From Streptomyces sp. NBS 14/10 (GTDB lineage: Bacteria; Actinomycetota; Actinomycetes; Streptomycetales; Streptomycetaceae): a stretch of DNA of 64,000 nucleotides. Under the pieces are notes generated by a model. The model was not told the origin of the DNA. It saw nothing but the letters and a program-made list of their open reading frames with translations, and searched no databases. Below are positions 19,439 through 28,075 of the stretch, piece after piece. The DNA is taken from assembly GCF_002224125.1 (NCBI RefSeq), contig NZ_NCSM01000003.1, positions 193,747 through 257,746 on the forward strand. The letters are read 5' to 3'. Both the position numbers and the translations under genes were made by a program. Each line of letters opens with the position of its first letter. Position 1 is the first letter of the stretch.

Positions 19439-19771
19439 ATGGACCCTCAGTCAGACGCGGGGCCCGTGTTCGTGGACCTCTCCGGGCGCCGCGCCCGCCT
19501 GCTGCGGCACGCGGGCGTGGTCGCGGGGGCCGCGGTCATCGGATACACGGCCCTCCTGGGAACGGGCATCTCGGGCGGCACCGCCGTCGCCCCCGACACC
19601 CTGGCGCCCGGCGCTGTCGCCGACCGGGCCGGCCGGGACGCGAAGGACGCCCGCCGGGACGCCAAGGACGCCCGGCGCGGCCACCCCTCGACCCGTAAGC
19701 CTTCAGAGCCTTCAGCCAGGGCCGGAGCCGACCGGCACGCCGACCGCCGGGCGGAGGCCGGGGCGCGATGA
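19439..19771 (+). CDS. Small single-pass membrane protein upstream of polysaccharide synthase
   Basis: 110 residues from the ATG at 19439. One membrane segment (GVVAGAAVIGYTALLGTGI, about residues 26-44) separates a short cytoplasmic start (DLSGRRARLLRHAG) from a basic, low-complexity exterior tail with a DAKDARR duplication. Its last bases overlap the next start (ATGA at 19768), so translation is coupled to the deacetylase/glycosyltransferase. No family was recognised. A role as accessory subunit of that synthase is inference. Confidence 0.7.
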   Translation: MDPQSDAGPVFVDLSGRRARLLRHAGVVAGAAVIGYTALLGTGISGGTAVAPDTLAPGAVADRAGRDAKDARRDAKDARRGHPSTRKPSEPSARAGADRHADRRAEAGAR

Positions 19772-21966
19772 GCGGCGGCAGGCAGCCGAGGCTGCCGCGC
19801 CCGCGCCGGGTCTCCCGGCACACGGTGTCCCGGATGGCCGCCGCCGGGCGGCACGCCGTCCCCCGGCTGCGCATCGTGCTCGGCGTGGCCACGCTGGTCG
19901 CGGTGGTCTGCGGGATGCTGCTGGACGGCTATCTGCACGCCGAGGTCGGCAACGACGCCCGGGTGCACCGCTCGTACCGCGCCCACGACGTCCCCCACCG
20001 GGTCCGCACCGGCGGCCCGGTGCTCACCTTCGACGACCACGGCAGGCCCACCGGCCACCGCATCCCGGCCCGGACCATCGCGCTGACCTTCGACGACGGC
20101 CCGGACCCCCACTGGACCCCGGAGGTCCTGAAGGTGCTGCGCGCACACGACGTGCCCGGCACCTTCTTCGTGCTCGGCCAGATGGTGGTCCGCAACCCCT
20201 CCCTGGTGCGCCGGCTCCGGGCCGACGGCCATGAGATCGGCGTGCACACCTTCACCCACGCCGACCTCGCCTACCAGGACCGCGACCGGGTGGACCGCGA
20301 GCTGGCCCAGTCCCAGCTGGCCCTGGCCGGTGCGGCCGGGATCAACAGCTCGCTCTTCCGCGCCCCGTACGCCTCCACCCTCGGCGCGCTCGACGACCGG
20401 ACCTGGCCGGTCCAGCGGTATCTGGGCGACCGGGGCTACATCAGCGCGTTCATCGACGTCGACAGCCGGGACTGGCAGCGCCCGGCCGTCGAGCGGATCG
20501 TCCGCAACGCCACCCCGAAGGCCGGGAAGGGCGCCGCCGTGCTCTTCCACGACGCGGGCGGCGACCGCTCGCGGACCGTCCGGGCGCTGGGGACGTACAT
20601 CGAGCGGATGAAGGCGAAGGGCTACACCTTCACCACGGTCACCGGGGCGCTCGGCGCCGAGGCCGCCGTCCACCCGGCCGACGGGGCGCGCGTCTGGCAG
20701 GGCCGGGCCCTGATCTGGGCGGCGGCGGTCACCCAGTTCGCCATGCCGGGGCTGGCCTGGCTGCTGGCCGTGGTGGGCCTGGCGGTGCTCGCCCGGCTGC
20801 TGATGATGGTGGTGCTGGCCTGGTGGCACCGGCGCGCCCGCGACCTGCGGCGCTTCACCTGGGGCCGGGCGGTGGACGAACCGGTGAGCGTGATCGTGCC
20901 CGCGTACAACGAGAAGGAGTGCATCGCCAACACGGTGAACTCGCTGGCCGCCAGCACCCATCCGATCGAGATCCTGGTCGTGGACGACGGTTCGACCGAC
21001 GGCACCGCCGATATCGTCCAGGCCCTCGGCCTGCCGAACGTACGGGTGCTGCGCCAGGAGAACTCGGGCAAGGCCGCGGCCCTCAATCGCGGTATCGCCG
21101 AAGCCCGCTTCGACCTGATCGTGATGATGGACGGCGACACCGTCTTCGAGCCCGGCACCGTATGCGAGCTGGTCCGCCCCTTCGCCGACCCGGGCGTCGG
21201 CGCGGTCGCGGGCAACGCGAAGGTCGGCAACCGCGCCGGTCTGATCGGCGCCTGGCAGCACATCGAGTACGTGATGGGCTTCAACCTCGACCGGCGGATG
21301 TACGACCTGCTGCGCTGCATGCCCACCATCCCCGGCGCGATCGGCGCCTTCCGCCGCCGCGCCCTGCTGGACGTGGGCGGTATGAGCGCCGACACCCTGG
21401 CCGAGGACACCGACATCACGATCGCCCTGCACCGGGTCGGCTGGCGCGTCGTCTACCAGGACAGCGCCTGCGCCTGGACCGAGGCGCCCGGCACGGTGGG
21501 CCAGCTGTGGCGGCAGCGCTACCGCTGGAGCTACGGCACCATGCAGGCGCTGTGGAAGCACCGCCGCTCACTGGTCGACCACGGCCCCTCGGGGCGCTTC
21601 GGCCGGGTCGGGATGCCGCTGGTGGTCCTCTTCCAGGTGGTCGCGCCGCTGTGCGCACCGCTGATCGACCTGTTCACGCTGTACGGGGCGGTCTTCATCG
21701 ACCCGGTGAAGGCGCTGCTGGCGTGGTCGGCGCTGCTACTGGCGCAGCTGCTCGGCGCGGCGTACGCCTTCCGGCTGGACGGCGAGCGGTACGGCCCGCT
21801 GCTGGCGCTGCCGCTGCAGCAGATCGCCTACCGGCAGCTGATGTACCTGGTGCTGCTGCACTCCTGCGTCACCGCGGCGACCGGCGCCCTGCTGCCGTGG
21901 CAGAAGCTGCGCCGCACCGGCGAGGTCGACACCCCCCGTACGCCGGAGCCCAAGGCCGTACGGTGA
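19768..21966 (+). CDS. Bifunctional polysaccharide deacetylase / family 2 glycosyltransferase
   Basis: 732 residues. After one N-terminal membrane segment comes a NodB deacetylase domain (about 85-300): ALTFDDGPDPHW, HTFTHADLAY and FIDVDSRDW supply the Asp and two His metal ligands. Membrane segments lie near 320-350. A GT2 domain follows (about 370-610) with VDDGSTDG, MDGDTVF, LAEDTDIT and QRYRWSYG, the full D,D,D,QxxRW set of processive synthases. Further membrane segments end the protein. The fusion would make and partly deacetylate a beta-linked N-acetylglucosamine polymer, as the S. lividans/S. coelicolor MatB protein is thought to do. Confidence 0.9.
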   Translation: MSGGRQPRLPRPRRVSRHTVSRMAAAGRHAVPRLRIVLGVATLVAVVCGMLLDGYLHAEVGNDARVHRSYRAHDVPHRVRTGGPVLTFDDHGRPTGHRIPARTIALTFDDGPDPHWTPEVLKVLRAHDVPGTFFVLGQMVVRNPSLVRRLRADGHEIGVHTFTHADLAYQDRDRVDRELAQSQLALAGAAGINSSLFRAPYASTLGALDDRTWPVQRYLGDRGYISAFIDVDSRDWQRPAVERIVRNATPKAGKGAAVLFHDAGGDRSRTVRALGTYIERMKAKGYTFTTVTGALGAEAAVHPADGARVWQGRALIWAAAVTQFAMPGLAWLLAVVGLAVLARLLMMVVLAWWHRRARDLRRFTWGRAVDEPVSVIVPAYNEKECIANTVNSLAASTHPIEILVVDDGSTDGTADIVQALGLPNVRVLRQENSGKAAALNRGIAEARFDLIVMMDGDTVFEPGTVCELVRPFADPGVGAVAGNAKVGNRAGLIGAWQHIEYVMGFNLDRRMYDLLRCMPTIPGAIGAFRRRALLDVGGMSADTLAEDTDITIALHRVGWRVVYQDSACAWTEAPGTVGQLWRQRYRWSYGTMQALWKHRRSLVDHGPSGRFGRVGMPLVVLFQVVAPLCAPLIDLFTLYGAVFIDPVKALLAWSALLLAQLLGAAYAFRLDGERYGPLLALPLQQIAYRQLMYLVLLHSCVTAATGALLPWQKLRRTGEVDTPRTPEPKAVR

Positions 21967-22047
21967 CCTGGCTCACGCATTCACTGAGGCCAGGTCGGGA
22001 ACAGGCCGGGCGCGGCGGGCGCTGTGATCAGTGGAGGTGGGACGGTC

Positions 22048-23439
22048 ATGTCCGACGAGAAGTACCGCATCGAGCACGATTCCATGGGTGAGGTGCGGGT
22101 CCCGGAGCACGCCAAGTGGCGCGCCCAGACCCAGCGGGCGGTGGAGAACTTCCCCGTCAGCGGGCAGCGTCTGGAGCGTGCGCATATCGAGGCGCTGGCG
22201 CGGATCAAGGCGGCGGCCGCCACGGTCAACGCGTCGCTCGGCGTGGTCGACGCCGACGTCGCGGAGGCGATCGCGGACGCGGCGGCGCAGGTCGCCGGGG
22301 GCCGCTGGGACGAGCACTTCCCCGTCGACGTCTTCCAGACCGGCTCGGGCACCTCCTCCAACATGAACATGAACGAGGTGCTGGCCACCCTCGCGAGCGA
22401 GCGCCTGGGCCGTGACGTCCACCCCAACGACCACGTCAACGCCAGCCAGTCGTCCAATGACGTCTTCCCCTCCTCCATCCACATCGCGGCCACCGCGGCC
22501 GTCACCGCCGATCTGATCCCGGCGCTGGACCACCTCGCGGCGGCGCTGGAGCGCAAGGCGGCTCAGTTCGCGGACGTCGTCAAGGCGGGCCGTACGCATC
22601 TGATGGACGCGACGCCGGTGACGCTGGGCCAGGAGTTCGGCGGATACGCCGCCCAGGTCCGCTACGGCGCCGAGCGGCTGCGCGCCACGCTGCCGCGGCT
22701 GGCGGAACTGCCGCTGGGCGGCACGGCCGTGGGCACCGGGATCAACACCCCGCCCGGCTTCTCCGCCACCGTCATCGCCGAGCTGGCGCGCGCCACCGGG
22801 CTGCCGCTCACCGAGGCCCGCAACCACTTCGAGGCACAGGGCGCGCGTGACGGCCTGGTGGAGACCTCCGGTCAGCTGCGCACCCTCGCGGTCTCCCTCA
22901 CCAAGATCGCCAACGATCTGCGCTGGATGTCCTCCGGGCCGCGCACCGGGCTCGCCGAGATCGCCCTGCCCGATCTCCAGCCGGGCTCCTCGATCATGCC
23001 GGGGAAGGTCAACCCGGTGATCCCCGAGGCGGTGCTGATGGTCGCCGCCCAGGTCACCGGCAACGACGCGACCGTGGCCTGGGCCGGGGCGGCCGGGAAC
23101 TTCGAGCTCAATGTGATGCTCCCGGTCATCGCCAAGAACCTGCTGGAGTCCGTCCGGCTGCTTGCCGCCGCCTCCCGGCTGCTGGCGGACCGTACGGTCG
23201 ACGGGATCACCGCCAACGTGGAGCGCGCCCGCGAGTACGCGGAGTCCTCCCCCTCCGTCGTCACCCCGCTCAACCGCTATATCGGCTACGAGGAGGCCGC
23301 GAAGGTCGCCAAGAAGTCGCTGGCCGAGCGGAAGACCATCCGCGAGGTGGTCCTGGAGTCGGGGTATGTGGAGCGCGGGCTGCTGACCCTGGAGCAGCTG
23401 GACGAGGCGCTGGACGTGTTGCGGATGACCCACCCGTAA
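22048..23439 (+). CDS. fumC: Class II fumarate hydratase
   Basis: 463 residues from the ATG at 22048 with a good GGAGGTGGG ribosome site. Family motifs are [15 protein letters not shown] near residue 100, [28 protein letters not shown] and the signature [11 protein letters not shown] with its flexible active-site loop. It is the oxygen-stable, cluster-free fumarase of the citric acid cycle and forms a tetramer. Transcribed in the same direction as the class I fumarase but separated from it by a divergent gene and the polysaccharide operon. Confidence 0.96.
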   Translation: MSDEKYRIEHDSMGEVRVPEHAKWRAQTQRAVENFPVSGQRLERAHIEALARIKAAAATVNASLGVVDADVAEAIADAAAQVAGGRWDEHFPVDVFQTGSGTSSNMNMNEVLATLASERLGRDVHPNDHVNASQSSNDVFPSSIHIAATAAVTADLIPALDHLAAALERKAAQFADVVKAGRTHLMDATPVTLGQEFGGYAAQVRYGAERLRATLPRLAELPLGGTAVGTGINTPPGFSATVIAELARATGLPLTEARNHFEAQGARDGLVETSGQLRTLAVSLTKIANDLRWMSSGPRTGLAEIALPDLQPGSSIMPGKVNPVIPEAVLMVAAQVTGNDATVAWAGAAGNFELNVMLPVIAKNLLESVRLLAAASRLLADRTVDGITANVERAREYAESSPSVVTPLNRYIGYEEAAKVAKKSLAERKTIREVVLESGYVERGLLTLEQLDEALDVLRMTHP

Positions 23440-23496
23440 CGCGGTGTTGCGGTACCGGTCACGGCGTGGTGCGGTCGGCCCACCTAAGATCTGCTC

Positions 23497-24198
23497 ATGA
23501 CAGCGGACATCGTGGAGACGACGGAGACGGCGGACACCGCTCGATGGGCGCCGGGGGACCACATCCTGTGGCGCTACCGCGCCAACGCCGCGACAAGCAT
23601 TCACATCTGTCGTCCCGTGACCGTCGTCCAGGACACCGCCGAGCTGCTGGCCGTCTGGCTGGCAGCCGGCACCGCCTGCGTCAAACCGCAGCTCACCGAC
23701 GGCACCTCGGTCCACCGCGAGCCGCTGTCCACCCGCTACACCAAACCGCGCACCACCGCGCTGTCCACCTGGCTGGGCACCGGCGTCCTCAAGCTCGCCC
23801 GGCCCGGTGAGCCGTGGTCGGTGTGGCTGTTCTGGGAGCACGACTGGCGGTTCAAGAACTGGTACGTGAACCTGGAGGAGCCGCGGCTGCGCTGGAGCGG
23901 CGGCATCGACTCGGAGGACCACTTCCTGGACATCGCGGTCTACCCGGACCACAGCTGGGAATGGAAGGACGAGGACGAGTTCGCGCAGGCCCAGCGCGTC
24001 GGCCTGATGACCCCCGAGCAGGCCGAGCGCGTACGGGCCGCGGGCCGGGCCGCCGTCGGTCTCATCGAATCCTGGGGAGCGCCGTTCCGGGAGGGCTGGG
24101 AGGACTGGCGTCCTGACCCGGCGTGGACCATCCCCGCGCTGCCGGCCGACTGGCACCGTACCGGCCGGTATCGCACGTCGGCGCACTCGAGGTCCTGA
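23497..24198 (+). CDS. DUF402 (FomD-like) protein
   Basis: 233 residues. The DUF402 beta-barrel region includes FWEHDWRFKNWYVNLEEPRL, SEDHFLDIAVYPDHSWEWKD and a helical end with GLMTPEQAERVR. Family members related to FomD hydrolyse nucleotidyl-phosphonate or similar nucleotide diesters and use divalent metals held by acidic residues such as those in the LDIAVYPD motif. The physiological substrate here is unknown. It follows fumC by 57 bases. Confidence 0.85.
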   Translation: MTADIVETTETADTARWAPGDHILWRYRANAATSIHICRPVTVVQDTAELLAVWLAAGTACVKPQLTDGTSVHREPLSTRYTKPRTTALSTWLGTGVLKLARPGEPWSVWLFWEHDWRFKNWYVNLEEPRLRWSGGIDSEDHFLDIAVYPDHSWEWKDEDEFAQAQRVGLMTPEQAERVRAAGRAAVGLIESWGAPFREGWEDWRPDPAWTIPALPADWHRTGRYRTSAHSRS

Positions 24199-24339
24199 AC
24201 CTCTTGCTGCGCCCCTGTGTTTCAAACGTAGGATCGTCGTCCGGAAGACTGCACTCGTGAAAACTCGTGGAAACCAGACAGCGGCGCAACTCACGAATGA
24301 GGCGTGACATCTGACGCGGTCACAGGAGGGGGCGGAGGC

Positions 24340-25188
24340 GTGAGCGGTGAGGGAGGCCGGCACGTCCACGGCGCGGCGGGAGACGGGGGGCCGGTGACGG
24401 TGACGGAAAGCCCAGAAGGCCCACAAGGCACGGGCGGCGCAGGCGGTACTGGCGGCACTGAACGCGCGCATGGCGACTGCGACGAGTACGCCGACGACTA
24501 CGAGGGGTTCGAGGACTTCGACCGCCTGGCGCTGGACCGCAGCGGGCAGGCGGAGGCCTTCGACGGGATCGGCGACCGCTACGACGAGGCGTTCCCGCAC
24601 AAGGACGGCCAGCTCGCGGCCGGCCGATGGCTGGCCGGCGCCCTCGCGCCCGGCTCCCGGGTGCTCGACGTCGGCTGCGGCACGGGCCTGCCCACGGCCC
24701 GTCAGCTCGTCGACGCCGGACACGAGGTGGTCGGCATCGACATCTCCCCGGGCATGCTCAAACTGGCCCGGAGCAACGTGCCGACCGCCACCTTCCAGCA
24801 GGTGGACATCGTCGACCTGCGCTCCGGCGGCCGCTACGGGCCGGGCGGATCGCGCGAACTGGGCGAATTCGACGCCGTCGTCGCCTTCTTCGCGCTGCTG
24901 ATGCTGCCCCGCCCGGAGATCCCGTACGCGCTGCGGGCGCTGCGCGGGCTGCTGAGACCCGGGGGCCTGCTGGCCCTGGCCATGGTCGAGGCGGACGTGG
25001 ACGACTTCGCGATCCCGTTCCTGGGCAACTCGGTGCGGGTATCCGGTTACCTGCGGGAAGAACTGCGGCGGGTCGTGCAGGACGCGGGCTTCGAGATCAC
25101 CGGGGAGGACTCGCACTCGTACGCCCCGGCCAGCATCGACGTACCACCCGAGATCCAGCTCTATCTGCACTGCCGACGACGTGTCTGA
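24340..25188 (+). CDS. SAM-dependent methyltransferase
   Basis: 282 residues from the GTG at 24340, which has a GGAGGGGG site ahead; the frame is also open from 24304. The first 60 residues are Gly/Glu/Asp-rich and without known fold. The class I methyltransferase core follows with VLDVGCGTGLPTARQLVDAG (motif I), VVGIDISPGMLKLAR and LRPGGLLALAM. The substrate is unknown. It is followed by the SpoIIE phosphatase gene in the same direction. Confidence 0.85.
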   Translation: MSGEGGRHVHGAAGDGGPVTVTESPEGPQGTGGAGGTGGTERAHGDCDEYADDYEGFEDFDRLALDRSGQAEAFDGIGDRYDEAFPHKDGQLAAGRWLAGALAPGSRVLDVGCGTGLPTARQLVDAGHEVVGIDISPGMLKLARSNVPTATFQQVDIVDLRSGGRYGPGGSRELGEFDAVVAFFALLMLPRPEIPYALRALRGLLRPGGLLALAMVEADVDDFAIPFLGNSVRVSGYLREELRRVVQDAGFEITGEDSHSYAPASIDVPPEIQLYLHCRRRV

Positions 25189-25245
25189 CACTCGGTGCGC
25201 CCGGAGGAACAGGGCGCATGGCCCCGGACGGATGGAAACCCACGC

Positions 25246-27996
25246 GTGACGGAGCACCCCACCTCCCACAATGAGCGGCAGGCCACCAGCCCAGCCGCCG
25301 CCTCGGGCGCGCCCGAGGACGCGCACGGCGCGGTCCCGGACCCGCGGACCGCCGTGCGACGGGCCGCCGCCCCCGGCCAGGAGCCGGACGGCGGGCGGCC
25401 ACGCCCTGCCTTCCCCGCGGCCGGACCGGCGAGCGGCCCGGCCTCCGGCCAGGGCCCGGCCGCCGACCCGGGCCCCGGCGCCGCCGAGCCGGGCGCTGCC
25501 CGCCCGCGCGGCGAGGCCACGCCCGAGGAGCAGCCCGCCACGGGCCGACGGCGGAGCCGCGGCCAGGGGGCCGCGCAGCGTGGCTCGGGCGCGGCGGGCG
25601 GACAGCGCGGCAGCGGTACGGCCGGGGGCGGTGGCACCGCCGGGCAGCACGGCGGCCGTACGACAGGCCAGCGAGGCGGCGGCACCGCCGACCGGCGCGG
25701 TGACGGCGACGCCGGACAGCGCGGCGGCACCGCCGCGGGGCGCGGCAGCGGTACGGCCGACCAGCGCGGCGGCGGTACGGGCGACCGGCGCGGCGGAGGC
25801 GCGGCGGGCGGGCAGCGCGGTGGCGGCACCGCCGCCGGGCGCGGTGGCGGTACGGCGGGGCGGCGGGCCGGCGCGGACTCGGACCGCCGGGGCCCGGCGG
25901 CCGGAGATTCGGCCAGTGACGCGGTAAGTGAGCACCCGGCGCAGCCGGAGCACGGCACACCGGAGGGCGAGCCTGTGTGGGACGCGGACCACAATGCCGC
26001 CAGGGCCGCGGCACGCCGGCCCGGGGCGCGGGACGGCGATCCCGGCCTCGGCGCCGAACCCCCGGCCGCCGGGGGCGACGGCACGGGCGGGCGGCGCGGC
26101 CGTGACGGCCGGGGAGCCGCCCGGCGCGGCCCGGCCGCGGGTGAGCATCCACCGGCCGACGTGGGCGACGCCAGGGCCGCGGCCGAGGTCGGCTATCGCG
26201 CGCCCGAGAGCGGGGTGCCCGCGGTGCCGACCGCGCCACCCCCGGGAAGCACCGTCGCCACCGAGGCGGCCGCCGCGCGGGACCGCGGCGGGGACCGGCT
26301 GCGGTTCGTCGGCGCGGCGACCCGGCGGATCGCGCGCGGTATCGACCTGGACGAGATCGTGCTGGGCCTGTGCCGGGCCACCGTGCCGACCTTCGCCGAC
26401 GCGATCCTGGTCTATCTGCGCGATCCGCTGCCGGTCGGCGACGAGCGCCCGGTCGGCCCGGTCGTGCTGCGGCTGCGCCGTACCGACCGCATCCCGCTCG
26501 ACCCGGACACCGAGAGCGGTCGGCTGCCGCTGCTGCCCTCGCAGCCGGATCTGTCGCCCGCCGTGGGCGGCGGCCCGGCGGCCGAGCTGTGCGAGGTGGA
26601 GGCGGGCGGTCCGCTGAACGAGGTGCTGCGCGGGGTGCGGCCGGTCTTCGGCGACTCCTCGGCCGCCCGCGCCGCGCTGCCCGAACTGCTCGGTGACCAC
26701 ACGTCGGTGGCCACGGGCCAGCGCACGGTCCTGGCGCCACTGCGGGGGCGGCGCCGGGTGATCGGCGCCGCCGTGTTCGTACGCCGCCCGGACCGGCCGC
26801 CGTTCGAGCCGGACGATCTGCTGGTCGCCGCCCAGCTGGCCACGCACACCGCGCTCGGCGTCGACAAGGCGGTGCTCTACGGCCGCGAGGTGTACATCGC
26901 CGACGAGCTCCAGCGCACCATGCTGCCCGATTCGCTGCCACAGCCCACGGGCGTACGGCTGGCCAGCCGCTACCTCCCGGCCGCCGAGACGGCGCGGGTC
27001 GGCGGCGACTGGTACGACGCGATCCCGCTGCCGGGCAACCGCGTCGCGCTGGTGGTCGGCGATGTGATGGGCCACTCCATGACCTCGGCCGCGATCATGG
27101 GCCAGCTGCGCACCACCGCGCAGACCCTGGCCGGGCTCGACCTGCCGCCGCAGGAGGTGCTGCACCACCTCGACGAGCAGGCCCAGCGGCTGGGCACGGA
27201 CCGCATGGCGACCTGCCTGTACGCGGTCTACGACCCGGTCGCGCACCGCATCATGGTCGCCAACGCGGGCCATCCGCCGCCCCTGCTGCTGCACCGCGGC
27301 GGCCGTGCGGAGGTGCTGCGGGTGCCGCCGGGCGCGCCGATCGGGGTCGGCGGCGTCGACTTCGAGGCGGTCGAGCTGGACGCGCCCGCGGGCGCCACCC
27401 TGATGCTCTACACCGACGGTCTCGTCGAGTCGCGGATGCGCGATGTGTGGACCGGGATCGAGCAGCTGCGCGAGCGTCTGACGGCGACCGCCCGGCTCAC
27501 CGGCCCCAACCCGCCGCCGCTGGAGCCGCTGTGCGACGAGGTGCTCGACATGCTCGGCCCGGGCGACCGGGACGACGATGTGGCGCTGCTGGCGGCCCGC
27601 TTCGAGGGGATCGCGCCCAGCGATGTCGCCTACTGGTTCCTGGACCCCAAGGCGCAGACGGCCGGGCAGGCGCGCCGGCTGGCGCGGCGAGCGCTGGCCC
27701 GATGGGATCTCGACGAGCTGACGGACGCGGTGGAGCTGCTGGTCAGCGAGGTGGTCACCAACGCCGTGCGGTACGCGGAGCGGCCGGTGACGCTACGTCT
27801 GCTGCGGACGGACGTACTGCGCTGCGAGGTCGGGGACGATGTGCCGCAGCTGCCGCGGCTGCGCCAGGCCCGGCCGTCCGACGAGGGCGGGCGCGGGCTG
27901 TACCTGGTCAACCGGATGGCGCGGCGGTGGGGCGCGACGCGGCTGAGCACGGGCAAGGTCGTCTGGTTCGAGCTGGCGATGCCACCGCGGTCCTGA
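25246..27996 (+). CDS. SpoIIE/GAF/HATPase regulatory phosphatase with large disordered N-terminus
   Basis: About 916 residues from the GTG at 25246; earlier starts back to 25195 are possible. The first 330 residues are Gly/Arg/Ala-rich with many RGGGTA-like units and no fold. A GAF-like domain follows (about 340-550), then a PP2C/SpoIIE phosphatase (about 580-780) with GGDWYDAIPL, VVGDVMGHS and LYTDGLVESR. A C-terminal HATPase_c anti-sigma-kinase-like domain (about 800-915) has ELLVSEVVTNAVRYA and GRGLYLVNRMARRWG. Such proteins tune sigma factors through anti-anti-sigma factors. I recall the S. coelicolor counterpart being annotated as a large Pro/Ala/Gly-rich protein. Confidence 0.88.
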   Translation: MTEHPTSHNERQATSPAAASGAPEDAHGAVPDPRTAVRRAAAPGQEPDGGRPRPAFPAAGPASGPASGQGPAADPGPGAAEPGAARPRGEATPEEQPATGRRRSRGQGAAQRGSGAAGGQRGSGTAGGGGTAGQHGGRTTGQRGGGTADRRGDGDAGQRGGTAAGRGSGTADQRGGGTGDRRGGGAAGGQRGGGTAAGRGGGTAGRRAGADSDRRGPAAGDSASDAVSEHPAQPEHGTPEGEPVWDADHNAARAAARRPGARDGDPGLGAEPPAAGGDGTGGRRGRDGRGAARRGPAAGEHPPADVGDARAAAEVGYRAPESGVPAVPTAPPPGSTVATEAAAARDRGGDRLRFVGAATRRIARGIDLDEIVLGLCRATVPTFADAILVYLRDPLPVGDERPVGPVVLRLRRTDRIPLDPDTESGRLPLLPSQPDLSPAVGGGPAAELCEVEAGGPLNEVLRGVRPVFGDSSAARAALPELLGDHTSVATGQRTVLAPLRGRRRVIGAAVFVRRPDRPPFEPDDLLVAAQLATHTALGVDKAVLYGREVYIADELQRTMLPDSLPQPTGVRLASRYLPAAETARVGGDWYDAIPLPGNRVALVVGDVMGHSMTSAAIMGQLRTTAQTLAGLDLPPQEVLHHLDEQAQRLGTDRMATCLYAVYDPVAHRIMVANAGHPPPLLLHRGGRAEVLRVPPGAPIGVGGVDFEAVELDAPAGATLMLYTDGLVESRMRDVWTGIEQLRERLTATARLTGPNPPPLEPLCDEVLDMLGPGDRDDDVALLAARFEGIAPSDVAYWFLDPKAQTAGQARRLARRALARWDLDELTDAVELLVSEVVTNAVRYAERPVTLRLLRTDVLRCEVGDDVPQLPRLRQARPSDEGGRGLYLVNRMARRWGATRLSTGKVVWFELAMPPRS

Positions 27997-28013
27997 GGTT
28001 CTCGAAGCGCGGC

Positions 28014-28058
28014 ACACAGCAGCGGGCGGGGCCGCGAAGGCCCCGCCCGCTGCTGTGT
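28014..28058. terminator. Bidirectional terminator, perfect 20-bp stem
   Basis: ACACAGCAGCGGGCGGGGCC (28014-28033) pairs perfectly with 28039-28058 around a GCGAA loop. It sits between the convergent SpoIIE phosphatase and PBP genes and can serve both. Confidence 0.85.
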
Positions 28059-28075
28059 GTCTGCCCGGTGTCAGA

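Noticed and set aside
21973..27294. A 1773-residue open frame on the minus strand
   Set aside because: It is antisense to fumC, DUF402, methyltransferase and SpoIIE genes, all with clear domains. Long antisense frames are usual in high-GC codon patterns.
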